From Pseudohoeflea sp964511625 (lineage in GTDB: Bacteria > Pseudomonadota > Alphaproteobacteria > Rhizobiales > Rhizobiaceae): a DNA stretch of 64,000 nucleotides. Under the pieces are notes generated by a model. It had not been told where the DNA came from and searched no databases. It saw only the letters and a list, made by a program, of their open reading frames with translations. The stretch covers positions 62,001-126,000 of the forward strand of contig CAZEJG010000004.1 of the NCBI GenBank assembly GCA_964511625.1, in the 5' to 3' direction. Shown here one piece after another: positions 1-7,779 of the stretch (positions within the stretch are counted from its first letter, which is position 1; every line of letters begins with the position of its first letter). The position numbers and the translations under genes were made by a program.

Positions 1-400
1 GCAGCGCGCTGCCGCCCGCCGCGAGAGCGAGGAGCATGAGCGGCCGCGAACGGATGATCATCGGCAGCGCCACCATGGCAGCGGTGGCGTAGAGCGAGGT
101 GTTAGCCTGGCGGCGCCGGGCCTTGCGGCGTTCGATTCGTTCCATGATCATCAGTCCAGCAATCAACAGCAGCGCGACGGCCGCTATGATCCCGGCGACA
201 GCAAGCGTCGCCGTCAACGGATCGGTGGTTCGTGCCAGTGCGATTACACCTGCAACGATCAAAAGCGCCCAGACGCTGAGAAACAGGATGCCGGCCAGCG
301 ACAGGACAATTGCCCGTCGCTTGGCCCGCTTCATCCAGTAGCCGGTCTCGCCCGATATCAATCCGGACAGGAGCGATACGGCCGGGTAAGGTACCCTCAT
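1..400 (-). CDS. Phage-holin-like small membrane protein (3' end outside window)
   Basis: Read on the minus strand, an open frame begins with ATG at 400 and runs off the left edge, giving 133 residues. It begins MRVPYPAVSLLSG and contains two strong hydrophobic stretches (about residues 31-57 and 62-86), then a basic ERIERRKARRRQ segment and the start of a third hydrophobic stretch. The pattern resembles the holin-superfamily membrane proteins that follow DUF883 genes in rhizobia; despite the name these are not tied to phage. It starts only 8 bases after the DUF883 stop, so the two form an operon and should share the EcfG promoter at 788-812. The exact family is inferred from topology and context and the C-terminus is unseen. 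Confidence 0.7.
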   Translation of the reverse strand, partial: MRVPYPAVSLLSGLISGETGYWMKRAKRRAIVLSLAGILFLSVWALLIVAGVIALARTTDPLTATLAVAGIIAAVALLLIAGLMIMERIERRKARRRQANTSLYATAAMVALPMIIRSRPLMLLALAAGGSAL

Positions 401-408
401 GGCGACGA

Positions 409-750
409 TTACCGGCGGGCGATCAGGGCGATGAGGAAGCCTACGCCTGCCGCTGCGGCGATTGCTGTCAGGGGCCGGTCACGAACATGACCCGACACGG
501 TTTCCTCAATCTCGTCGAGCTGCGCGCGAAGGTCACGAATAGTGGCTTCGGAAGAGCGACGCATCTGCTCGCCCCGAACCCGGGCATTGCCCTTCACATC
601 CTTGGCGATGACCGAACCCGCATTCGAAACGCTTTCAGCCAGTCGGCTCATTTCGCTCTTGAGATGTGCGATCTGGGCTTCCAGATCAGCGCTCACGTCT
701 CCGGTGGCTTTGGGGCTGGTGGCGTTCGATGCGGTTGAGGCGCGAGCCAT
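409..750 (-). CDS. DUF883 (YqjD/ElaB-like) membrane-anchored stress protein
   Basis: A 113-residue protein beginning MARASTASNA. Its central part is a charged amphipathic helix likely to form a coiled coil (DLEAQIAHLKSEMSRLAESV onward), and it ends in a short membrane anchor (LTAIAAAAGVGFLIALIA) followed by two arginines. This is the architecture of the DUF883/YqjD family, inner-membrane tail-anchored proteins induced in stress or stationary phase; E. coli YqjD binds ribosomes. I chose the ATG at 750 because GGAG lies about 9 bases upstream; the upstream frame to 789 would overlap the promoter. A perfect EcfG promoter sits 38 bases upstream of this start. It is the first gene of a two-gene operon with the holin-like gene. 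Confidence 0.85.
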   Translation of the reverse strand: MARASTASNATSPKATGDVSADLEAQIAHLKSEMSRLAESVSNAGSVIAKDVKGNARVRGEQMRRSSEATIRDLRAQLDEIEETVSGHVRDRPLTAIAAAAGVGFLIALIARR

Positions 751-787
751 GTGTTTCTCCGTAAGAATTGTTGATCTCGGAGGACTC

Positions 788-812
788 AACGTGGCGCGAC
801 GCCAGAAGTTCC
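788..812 (-). promoter_or_regulatory. EcfG (general stress sigma factor) promoter of the DUF883 operon
   Basis: On the minus strand the sequence is GGAAC, exactly 16 bases, then CGTT, an exact match to the alphaproteobacterial EcfG consensus. The -10 element ends 37 bases before the DUF883 ATG at 750, a normal leader length. EcfG controls the PhyR-NepR-EcfG general stress response (established knowledge), so this operon should be stress-induced. Confidence 0.8.
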
Positions 813-813
813 A

Positions 814-842
814 ACAAAAAAGCCGGCCCGAAGGCCGGCTTG
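814..842 (-). terminator. Rho-independent terminator of the PRC-barrel gene
   Basis: Perfect stem AAGCCGGC/GCCGGCTT around a small loop, followed on the minus strand by TTTTTTG. It lies 26 bases beyond the PRC-barrel stop codon and just upstream of the EcfG promoter of the next operon, insulating the two. Confidence 0.85.
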
Positions 843-867
843 ATTGGATCCTGGGATCAGGTTCCGA

Positions 868-1947
868 TTACGACTTGGTAGCCGAAAGCGAACCGTTTTC
901 CTTGTCGTTCTTGTAGGTGTCTTCATCGTAGGCAGCCTGGTTTTCAAGCTGCTCCTGGGTGAAGGGCGTGAAGACCTTGATGTCGCCGGACTCGTCACGA
1001 CGGAAGTCGAGATCCTTGGCGTTCACGGCAACTTCCTTGTCGCCGATGCCGAGGAAACCGCCGACGTTGACGACGAAGCCTTCGACCTTCTGGTCACCGT
1101 CGAGGATGACTTCGCCAATCTCGCCGATCGATTCGTTGTTCGAGTTATAGACCCAGGCACCTTCCAGTTCATCAGCCGTCACCTGGCCGAGCTCCGTGGT
1201 CTGCATGCTGTCGCGGTCAACGCCGAGCTTTTCTTCGGCGCCCTTCGTAGCGCTCTCGGTAGTGATCGCGCCGGTGGTCATGTCGTCCGACTTTTCGGTG
1301 TCGCTCATGGCCTGCTGTTCGGCAGCCGTCTTGTCAGCCGGTGCCGCGTTCGGATCAGCCGGTGCAGCGGCCATGCCGGTGGCGTCCGTCGCCATGCCGG
1401 TGGTGTTGTTCATGGCGGTGTCCGTACCGGTGTTCTCCGGGGTGGTCATCGCCGCGATGTCGAAGGCCGGAGCGTTTTCCAGCGATTCCTTTGAGGCGTC
1501 GAGGACGAAGCGCTCGTTGCCTTTTTCGCCGGTCACTTCGACCTTGTCGTACTGAACGGCGACGTTCTTTTCGCCGATGCCCAGGAAGCCGCCGACACCG
1601 ATTACGACTGCTTCAGCCTGGCCGTCCTTGGACAGGATGATGTCGTTGATGTCGCCGATGGCTTCGGCATCTTCGCCGGTGCCATTGTAGACCGAGGTGC
1701 CGATGAGGCGGTTAGCGAGAACATCGCCGGCTTCAGCCGTGTCGTAGATGCTGTCGCTCGGAAGCGCTTCGGCGGTTTCCTCGGTAGTGGCTTCGGCGCC
1801 GGCATCAGCCTGGGTGCCGGTTGCAGCCGTACCTTCGGTGGTCATGGCCGGGTCAGCGGCCGGGGCGGTGGTGTCGTTGGACTGCGCCAGGGCACCGGTC
1901 TGCAAAAGTGCGACCATTGCGGTGGTAGTCAACAGAGTGCGGATCAT
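868..1947 (-). CDS. Secreted protein with two PRC-barrel domains
   Basis: A 359-residue protein with a signal peptide (MIRTLLTTTAMVALLQTGALA, cleavage near residue 21). Two PRC-barrel domains follow, at about residues 80-140 and 255-325, each with the conserved core GVGGFLGIGEK or NVGGFLGIGDK. They are joined by a low-complexity linker rich in Ala, Thr, Asp and Met. PRC-barrels mediate protein or RNA contacts; in rhizobia, secreted PRC-barrel proteins are common in stress regulons, but the biochemical role is unknown. The ATG at 1947 is preceded by AAGGAG at good spacing and fits the signal peptide; a longer frame to 2232 runs through the promoter region and is not real. A perfect EcfG promoter lies 103 bases upstream and a strong terminator follows. 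Confidence 0.88.
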   Translation of the reverse strand: MIRTLLTTTAMVALLQTGALAQSNDTTAPAADPAMTTEGTAATGTQADAGAEATTEETAEALPSDSIYDTAEAGDVLANRLIGTSVYNGTGEDAEAIGDINDIILSKDGQAEAVVIGVGGFLGIGEKNVAVQYDKVEVTGEKGNERFVLDASKESLENAPAFDIAAMTTPENTGTDTAMNNTTGMATDATGMAAAPADPNAAPADKTAAEQQAMSDTEKSDDMTTGAITTESATKGAEEKLGVDRDSMQTTELGQVTADELEGAWVYNSNNESIGEIGEVILDGDQKVEGFVVNVGGFLGIGDKEVAVNAKDLDFRRDESGDIKVFTPFTQEQLENQAAYDEDTYKNDKENGSLSATKS

Positions 1948-2049
1948 GATAGCCTCTCCTTGTATGTCTGATCGATGTGCTGGCCGGCCCGCCATTTCGT
2001 TTTCCAGACCAAGTGTGCGGGTCGGCCATTTTTCGTCTTGCAGGGGAAG

Positions 2050-2074
2050 AACGTGGAGCCTTCGCATTCGTTCC
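2050..2074 (-). promoter_or_regulatory. EcfG promoter of the PRC-barrel gene
   Basis: Minus-strand GGAAC-N16-CGTT, again an exact consensus match. It is the only clear promoter in the 318-base divergent gap 1948-2265 between the PRC-barrel and BLUF genes. The leader to the ATG at 1947 is about 100 bases. I saw no comparably good site reading towards the BLUF gene. Confidence 0.78.
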
Positions 2075-2265
2075 GCGAAGTTTCCGCCCTGATCGAAAAC
2101 AATTTTCTCGAACCCGCTCCACCCACCACAGTTTGACCGCGCGCACGTGCGTACGCGCGTGCGGAGACGTAAAGTCGACTTAACATTGTTAATTGCGATG
2201 CGCCGCTCCGGGGAATATTCCGCCACGATCAAACGACACTGAGGATTTCATAAGGGATTTCGAAA

Positions 2266-2619
2266 ATGCATCGTCTTTTTTACGTGAGCACCGCTTCGCC
2301 GGACTTCGATATCGCGGACCTCGCGCCGCTGGTCAAAGCCGCAGGGGAACGAAACCGCGAGATGAAGATCACCGGCGCACTCAAATTCAACGGCGTGAAC
2401 TTCGCCCAGGTGCTGGAGGGCGAAAAGGATGCCGTTCTGGGACTGATGGGCTCGATCCGCAGGGACAAGCGCCATACGGGCGTGATCGTCGTGGCGGAAC
2501 TGGAAACCGACGAACGCCTCTTCGGCGACTGGGACATGAGCTATGTCGACGGTCTGGATTTCCAGGATTTCGTCAACGCCATGACAAGCCGCCCCGAACG
2601 CACGAAGCAAAACGCCTGA
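2266..2619 (+). CDS. Short BLUF-domain blue-light photoreceptor
   Basis: A 117-residue protein that is almost entirely one BLUF domain, an FAD-binding blue-light sensor. The photocycle residues are present at the spacing of AppA: Tyr6 (LFYVS), Asn30 (ERNREMKITG), Gln48 (FAQVLEG), Trp89 and Met91 (GDWDMSY). The Tyr-Gln distance is 42 and the Gln-Trp distance 41, as in AppA Tyr21/Gln63/Trp104. There is no fused output domain and only a short C-terminal tail, so it resembles the short BlrB/PixD type that signals through a protein partner. No partner is evident nearby; the neighbours are a stress-regulated secreted protein and a chemoreceptor operon. It is monocistronic with its own terminator. 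Confidence 0.9.
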   Translation: MHRLFYVSTASPDFDIADLAPLVKAAGERNREMKITGALKFNGVNFAQVLEGEKDAVLGLMGSIRRDKRHTGVIVVAELETDERLFGDWDMSYVDGLDFQDFVNAMTSRPERTKQNA

Positions 2620-2660
2620 CTCCCGGCGGCGACCGGCACGCAGCCAGAAGACAGAAACAA

Positions 2661-2690
2661 AAGAACCCCGCATCCGCGGGGTTCTTTGCT
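2661..2690. terminator. Bidirectional rho-independent terminator
   Basis: An 11-bp perfect stem (AAGAACCCCGC with GCGGGGTTCTT, loop ATCC) lies between two convergent genes. U-rich runs follow in both directions, better on the minus strand. It probably ends both the BLUF transcript and the Cache-protein transcript. Confidence 0.8.
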
Positions 2691-2746
2691 TCTCATGTGA
2701 CCTCTACAGTCCCGGTACGCAATACGTCTGACCGGGAAGAGCGATC

Positions 2747-3331
2747 TCAGAGCTGGTCGAGGTTGATGCCGATGGTGATGGCACCGATCGCCTCACCGCT
2801 GTCCGGGTCGACGATGGTCATGCTGGCCTGGGACTGAAGCGCCTGGGTGGACTCGTCCTGTTCGACCTCATCGACGAAGAGAGCATCCGGACCGACGAGG
2901 TAGGTGTCCTGCCACTTGGCTTCGTCACCCTGCCAGTAGTCGGAGGTGACGTCGCTCTGGCCGACGTTCAGACCCTTGCTGTCCATCACGAAAACTTCCG
3001 TGATCATGCCGGCGGATTCGTCCTTCTTGGCGGCCAGGAACTTCGAGATTTCGCGGCCGAGAACCTCGTCGATCAGCGGCTTGTCGGCAGCAGTTGCCTG
3101 GGCGCGCCATTCCTTGTCGAGTTCATCGATCTTGGCCTGATCGATACCGGCATGCTCTTCGTTCTGCTTGCGGATCGCATCGATGACGACCGGGTCTTTC
3201 GCCCAGCTCACGACGTTCTCCGACACGTAGGCCTTGACCGGGGCGACATGGGCCTCCTCGGCAAGAGCAACGCCAGTGGATGCCATCAGGAAAGTGGACA
3301 GGACAATGGCTTTCGAAACAAACTTCGACAT
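2747..3331 (-). CDS. Periplasmic Cache/PDC-like sensory protein cotranscribed with a chemoreceptor
   Basis: A 194-residue protein with a clear signal peptide (MSKFVSKAIVLSTFLMASTGVALA, cleavage near 24) and no further membrane segment. The body shows features of Cache/PDC ligand-sensing domains: a long N-terminal helix, a MDSKGLNVG strand, the SDYWQGDEAKW motif, and the C-terminal DPDSGEAIGAITIGI strand. Such domains normally sit inside chemoreceptors or sensor kinases, but this one is a free periplasmic protein. It starts 59 bases after the chemoreceptor stop on the same strand, so it is probably made with that receptor and may present a ligand to it. The partnership is inference; the ligand is unknown. 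Confidence 0.75.
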   Translation of the reverse strand: MSKFVSKAIVLSTFLMASTGVALAEEAHVAPVKAYVSENVVSWAKDPVVIDAIRKQNEEHAGIDQAKIDELDKEWRAQATAADKPLIDEVLGREISKFLAAKKDESAGMITEVFVMDSKGLNVGQSDVTSDYWQGDEAKWQDTYLVGPDALFVDEVEQDESTQALQSQASMTIVDPDSGEAIGAITIGINLDQL

Positions 3332-3390
3332 GGTTTACCTCTCTAGTTGGGTTTCTTCACAGTTGGGCTGTTCGTGCCCTATTGGGTGAC

Positions 3391-5388
3391 TCAGAACTCT
3401 TCCCAATCGTCAGCATCGACCTGACGAAGGGTGTTTCCTTCCGCAACGACCGCGGTTTTCGCCGGAGCCGGGCGCTTTGGTGCAACGGGCGCCCTTTCAC
3501 TCGTCGGCCGCGGGGCCGGCCGGGGAGTGGAGACCGGGGCAGCCGGCGTGCGGGATGCGCGCGGTGCGGCAACCGAAGCGGCGACGTGTCCGTTCTCCGA
3601 AACCTTGAAGCTCGAGACGACCTCTGCAAGACGAGAGCACTGGACACCGAGATCCCGCGATGCGGAATGGTTTTCCTGAACCATCGCAGCGTTGCGCTGG
3701 GTCATCTGGTCCATCTCGTTGATGGCGGAGTTGATCTCGGAGATGCCGGAAGCCTGCTCGCGGGCCGAGGTTGCAATCGCCTCCACTGTACGGGCCACTT
3801 CGCCCACCTTGGCTTCGATCTTGCTGATGGCATCGCCGGTTTCGTTGACCAGGGACACACCACTCTTGACCTGCGTGACCGACGCCTCGATGAGATCCTT
3901 GATCTCCTTGGCGGCCTCGGCGGAACGGCCCGCCAGATCACGCACTTCCTGGGCCACGACGGCAAAACCCTTGCCGGCCTCGCCCGCGCGTGCCGCCTCG
4001 ACGCCCGCATTCAGGGCCAGAAGGTTGGTCTGGAAAGCGATTTCATCGATGACCTTCAGGATGTCGGCGATCTTGCCGGACGATTCCTCGATCAGCCCCA
4101 TTGCACCGATGGCCTTGGTAACCACTGCACCCGAATGGTCAGCGCCTTGACGGGCATCCGTCACCAGCTTGCCGGCTTCGGCAGCCATCTGGCTCGCATT
4201 CTGGACGGTGGTGGTGATCTGGTCCAGAGCGGCAGCGGTCTCCTCGAGCGAGGCGGCCTGCTTCTCGGTGCGGCGAGACAGTTCGTCGGTGCCCTTTTCG
4301 AGCTCCCCTGACGATTTTGCCACGGAGACCTGGGCATCCCCGATCGTCTGGATCGTCGCGGCCAGCGACGAGACGGCACTGTTGAAGTCTTCGCCGAGCT
4401 TGCGGAAACTATCGTCGAGATCGGGCAGCCGGACGGTCAGGTCGCCGGCGGCAAGCCGCACAAGTGCAGCGCCAATTTCGGAAACGACGGCCTGCTGACG
4501 GCGAACGGTCTCTTCCGAGGCTTCGGAATTGGACTGGCGCTCCGCGTCCATCTGCTTGCGCTGCCGCTCCATCTCCTCGTCGGCGCGTTCCTTGGCTTCC
4601 GCGGCGCTGCAGAAACCGGTCAGGGCACGCGCGATGACGCCCACTTCGTCGCCCTTGTCCGCATGCGGAACGGCGGTGTGGTAGTCGCCGGACTGGAGCT
4701 GCTCGATGCGGGCGTTGATGCGACCGAGCGGGAGGCCGACCTGCTTGCGCAGAATAAAGAGAAGAATGCCGACGGACACGACGAGCACGCCGAGCTGGAA
4801 GGCGAAGATCTGCCAGGCGAACATTTTTGCCGCCTCGATCATCGCGGCAGTGGACCAGAAGGTGCTAACCTGCCCGATCGGGGTTCCGTCCTTGTCGGCG
4901 GGAAGCATCGTGGTCACGACGTAGCCGGAGCCATCCGGGAGCTGGACTGTCCGCGAGCCCTCTCCGGCCAGATCCTGCGGACCCTGGAAAGCGGACACCG
5001 AGGTGAGGTTTTCCGCACCTGCACGGGTCCATTCGTTGACCTTCTGACCGGCAGAATTGTAGGCGACGAAACCCTCGAGACCGGAATCTGGATCATCAAT
5101 GAAGAACTGGTAACCGGAGACGATAGCTTCCGCCTTGCCCCACTTCACTCCGCCGGAAATCTGCGTGGCCATGTTCGCGGTATCGCGAGACCAGCGCTTC
5201 ACGGCGTCGGAAATCTGGTGGGACGACGAAAGCTGCGCGAGAATGGCGCCCATCGCGATGAGGCCCACCAGATTGATGAAGACAATCGCGAAAGCAACTT
5301 TTTTGGTAATGCTCAGATTTTTGAAGCTGAGTTTCTTGCCGCTGGCGGTGGAATCCGGAACGGATCCCTGGTCGGTCGAGAGCTGCAT
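3391..5388 (-). CDS. Methyl-accepting chemotaxis protein with CheR-tether pentapeptide
   Basis: A 665-residue transmembrane chemoreceptor. TM1 is at about 30-52, a periplasmic domain of about 135 residues follows, and TM2 is at about 190-212. A HAMP region and a second HAMP-like segment (GAALVRLAAGDLTVRLP) precede the methylation helices and the signalling tip (EIAFQTNLLALNAGVEAARA). The extreme C-terminus is DDWEEF after a Pro/Ala-rich flexible linker; D-W-E-E-F fits the aromatic-x-x-aromatic pentapeptide by which receptors tether CheR/CheB. The start ATG at 5388 gives a soluble 29-residue N-terminus. It heads an operon with the Cache protein. No che genes are in this window, so its array partners are elsewhere. 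Confidence 0.92.
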   Translation of the reverse strand: MQLSTDQGSVPDSTASGKKLSFKNLSITKKVAFAIVFINLVGLIAMGAILAQLSSSHQISDAVKRWSRDTANMATQISGGVKWGKAEAIVSGYQFFIDDPDSGLEGFVAYNSAGQKVNEWTRAGAENLTSVSAFQGPQDLAGEGSRTVQLPDGSGYVVTTMLPADKDGTPIGQVSTFWSTAAMIEAAKMFAWQIFAFQLGVLVVSVGILLFILRKQVGLPLGRINARIEQLQSGDYHTAVPHADKGDEVGVIARALTGFCSAAEAKERADEEMERQRKQMDAERQSNSEASEETVRRQQAVVSEIGAALVRLAAGDLTVRLPDLDDSFRKLGEDFNSAVSSLAATIQTIGDAQVSVAKSSGELEKGTDELSRRTEKQAASLEETAAALDQITTTVQNASQMAAEAGKLVTDARQGADHSGAVVTKAIGAMGLIEESSGKIADILKVIDEIAFQTNLLALNAGVEAARAGEAGKGFAVVAQEVRDLAGRSAEAAKEIKDLIEASVTQVKSGVSLVNETGDAISKIEAKVGEVARTVEAIATSAREQASGISEINSAINEMDQMTQRNAAMVQENHSASRDLGVQCSRLAEVVSSFKVSENGHVAASVAAPRASRTPAAPVSTPRPAPRPTSERAPVAPKRPAPAKTAVVAEGNTLRQVDADDWEEF

Positions 5389-6030
5389 CAGTCTTCCCCG
5401 TTCAAACTGTCAGTGTGAGTGGCACCTTGCAGTCATTGCAGGTCAGCGGAACAATCCGCTTACGGGACGATACATCTCTCCCTTGCAGCTTTCTTGATCG
5501 TCTATTTCGCGTTTAAAATGCGTTCATGAGCATTACTAGATTTCATAGTGGAAATCCCTGAGGGCGTTCGCTGACCGACACGGGGAAAAGCTGCTGCAAC
5601 GGTCAAAGTGACGTCGCACGCGATCCGCCAAGGATACCGAACGCCCCTGCGCCGCCGCCGAAAGAACATCGTACGGATGGGCGGGATGCCGGACATTGGT
5701 GGTGTATAAGGGTGTTTCGCCCGGGAACGCAGTTGTCGGGTGGTGCTCCGTACATCCGGGATGCGCCAACCCGACAACCGTTCCCGCGCCAGATTGAGGC
5801 TGCGGGGCATGGTCCCCCTCTGGACCTGTGCTTATCAATGCACGAACCGTGCCAAAATCGGCAAATCACCTTCCGGACTGCGCGGGAACGGGCTTTTGCC
5901 GCCCGTTTCGATTCTGGATGCATACGAATTGAGCGGGTCATGCTCTGTTCTGACGAAGTTTCAGTCAGTTGCGGCGGTTACGGAGCGTTGTATGGGCGAA
6001 CGGAAATTCATTCGAGACTTCAAATTCTTT
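5389..6030. other. Long intergenic region without a convincing gene
   Basis: About 640 bases between the divergent chemoreceptor and the small secreted-protein gene. Short frames exist on both strands, but none has a Shine-Dalgarno sequence, a recognisable protein or alphaproteobacterial codon bias. A small hairpin (GCGGA-ACAA-TCCGC near 5446-5460) and a GGAAC-N14-CGTT sequence (5885-5907, spacing wrong for EcfG) are visible. The chemoreceptor promoter must lie in its left part. Confidence 0.5.
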
Positions 6031-6055
6031 GGAACCAAAGCTTCCATCGCTGGTT
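6031..6055 (+). promoter_or_regulatory. Possible EcfG-like promoter
   Basis: GGAAC, 16 bases, then GGTT: one mismatch from the EcfG consensus. It lies 78 bases upstream of the small secreted-protein gene and reads towards it. Two perfect EcfG sites occur within 6 kb, which makes this one more plausible, but it is weaker. Confidence 0.35.
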
Positions 6056-6132
6056 ATCCGATTGTGAAACGAAAACATGAAGCCGGGCCAACCCGGCCGT
6101 AAAACCAGATCAGATATATAAAAGGATCAGAC

Positions 6133-6453
6133 ATGAAAAAGCTCATTCAGATCGCCGCCGCTTCGGCATTTGCCATCTCTTTCGCCGCCCCCGCCCTCGC
6201 CGCCTCGTCGGCACTGGACACCACCACCTACTGGCAGGACAACGCCGAGCAGGTTCAGCCGGGCGTTTACAAGCTGATGTATGATGCCGACAACAACGCC
6301 ATGCGCAGCGACGACGACTTCGCCGCCATGTGGGCTGAAGCAACTCCGGAAGACCAGGAAGCCTTCAGGCAGTCCTGCACCGAGTGGCAGAAGGACGAAG
6401 CTCTGTTCTCCGACTCCGTGGCTGCACGCTGCAAGATGGCTACAGCCCCGTAA
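6133..6453 (+). CDS. Small secreted protein of unknown function
   Basis: A 106-residue protein with a signal peptide (MKKLIQIAAASAFAISFAAPALA, cleavage after residue 23). The mature part of about 83 residues is acidic and contains two cysteines (QSCTEW and ARCKM) that could form a disulphide in the periplasm. I do not recognise a family. AAAAGGATC lies 5' of the ATG, a reasonable ribosome binding site, and a strong terminator follows, so it is monocistronic. An EcfG-like promoter upstream suggests stress control. Confidence 0.75.
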   Translation: MKKLIQIAAASAFAISFAAPALAASSALDTTTYWQDNAEQVQPGVYKLMYDADNNAMRSDDDFAAMWAEATPEDQEAFRQSCTEWQKDEALFSDSVAARCKMATAP

Positions 6454-6476
6454 CAGCTGTTACGCGTTAAGCAATG

Positions 6477-6508
6477 AAATGCCAGGCTTCGTGCCTGGCA
6501 TTTTTTTT
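6477..6508 (+). terminator. Rho-independent terminator
   Basis: Eleven-bp stem AAATGCCAGGC/GCCTGGCATTT with loop TTCGT, followed by a run of T. It ends the small secreted-protein transcript. Confidence 0.92.
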
Positions 6509-6552
6509 GGCCCTGCCACACGTCGGGCCCTGTATTGCGCGCGCGCGTATGA

Positions 6553-7764
6553 TCAGGCGTTGTCTTCTTCGACCGCAGTACGCAGCGCCCTCATTATATC
6601 GGGATCGGCGGCCCGCACCCGACTCCAGTTGGGGATGAAGGGTGTCTCCATGGGATTGTCGATGAAGGTCTTTCCGGCCTCCATGATGTTGGCCGCGAAA
6701 AGTTCGACCGCCTGCTCCTCCGTATGACGGTCGACGCGCAGGCCGTTCATCATCGCGTCGTTGTAGTACATCTCGATCATGTCGAGCGCGATCCGGTAGT
6801 AGGTCGCCTTGATGGTCCGGAACGTACCGCCCGAAAATTCCATTCCCTCAGTCGCCAGCTTCCGGAACAGCGATTTCGAGATATCCATCGACATGCGCGA
6901 CAGACCTCTGGATGCATCTTCCTGCGACAGAGGCTGATGCTTGTGGTCATAGGCGTCGGCGATATCGACCTGGCAGATGGCATGGCGCGACAGGTTTCGC
7001 GACACCTCGGAGAGCACGCCGATTTCCAGACCCCAGTCGGACGGTATGCGGATCGACGAAATCACCGATGTCCGCATCGCGAACTCTCCTGCCAGCGGGT
7101 AGCGGAAGGCCTGAAGGTAGTCGACATAGTCGCTGCGACCGCACGTCTTCTCGATCGCCATCAAGAGCGGCGTGACGAGCAGACGGGTGACGCGGCCATT
7201 CAGCTTGCCGTCGGCGATGCGCGGATAATAGCCCTTGGCGAAATAATAGGGAAATGACGGATTGGCGAGCGGATAGACCAGCCGGGTCAGCAGATCGCGT
7301 GAGTAGGTGACGATGTCGCAATCGTGGAGCGCCACGATCTCGCTGTCGCGGCAGGCGAGCGTATAGCCCATGCAGTACCACACGTTCCGACCCTTGCCGA
7401 GCTCCTGCGGCGCGAGATCGAGTTCGGTCAGGCGGTCATGGATCGCGCTCAGCCGCGGCCCGTCGTTCCAGAGGATGGAATGTTTCTGCGGCAGCCGCGA
7501 GAAATACTCCTTGGCGAAGGCGAACTCGTCGGCATTGGCGCGATCGAGACCGATGACGATGTGATTGAGATATTTTACGTCGGCCAGAATGTTGACGATG
7601 TTGTCCAGCGCGGGCGCTTCCAGTTCGGAAAACAGCGACGGCAGGATCAGGTTGATCTTGCGGGTGGCTGCGAAGGCTTCGACGTGTCGTTCCAGGTCGG
7701 CCGACGACCAGTTGCCGAAATTGTGCAGGGTGGCCACGTAGCCGGGTTGCTGAAAGTCGCCCAT
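6553..7764 (-). CDS. gpgS: Glucosyl-3-phosphoglycerate synthase-like glycosyltransferase (GT81 type)
   Basis: A 403-residue soluble GT-A glycosyltransferase. The N-terminal nucleotide-sugar domain has LILPSLFSE, IVIGLDRA, SILWNDGPR and the metal-binding motif HDCDI (Asp148-Cys-Asp150), then a substrate-proximal GKGRNVWYCMGY segment. These resemble glucosyl-3-phosphoglycerate synthases, which join NDP-glucose and 3-phosphoglycerate to make the precursor of the compatible solute glucosylglycerate. It is the last gene of a three-gene operon, 15 bases after a phosphatase that would remove the phosphate and downstream of a GH13 phosphorylase that would recycle the product. A mannosyl analogue is possible, but the sequence does not look like GT55 mannosyl-3-phosphoglycerate synthases. 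Confidence 0.8.
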   Translation of the reverse strand: MGDFQQPGYVATLHNFGNWSSADLERHVEAFAATRKINLILPSLFSELEAPALDNIVNILADVKYLNHIVIGLDRANADEFAFAKEYFSRLPQKHSILWNDGPRLSAIHDRLTELDLAPQELGKGRNVWYCMGYTLACRDSEIVALHDCDIVTYSRDLLTRLVYPLANPSFPYYFAKGYYPRIADGKLNGRVTRLLVTPLLMAIEKTCGRSDYVDYLQAFRYPLAGEFAMRTSVISSIRIPSDWGLEIGVLSEVSRNLSRHAICQVDIADAYDHKHQPLSQEDASRGLSRMSMDISKSLFRKLATEGMEFSGGTFRTIKATYYRIALDMIEMYYNDAMMNGLRVDRHTEEQAVELFAANIMEAGKTFIDNPMETPFIPNWSRVRAADPDIMRALRTAVEEDNA

Positions 7765-7779
7765 TGATGCTCCAGTCTC

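Noticed and set aside
1..400. Prophage signal from the holin-like protein
   Set aside because: No other phage gene is nearby; DUF883-plus-holin-like pairs are ordinary chromosomal stress operons in rhizobia.
2180..2192. TTAA-CATTG-TTAA as a CtrA box upstream of BLUF
   Set aside because: Spacer is 5 rather than 7 bases.
5885..5907. GGAAC-N14-CGTT as a third EcfG promoter
   Set aside because: The spacer is 14 bases, not the required 16-17.
5502..6102. Short overlapping frames on both strands in the intergenic region
   Set aside because: No ribosome binding sites, no coherent protein features and mutual overlap on opposite strands.
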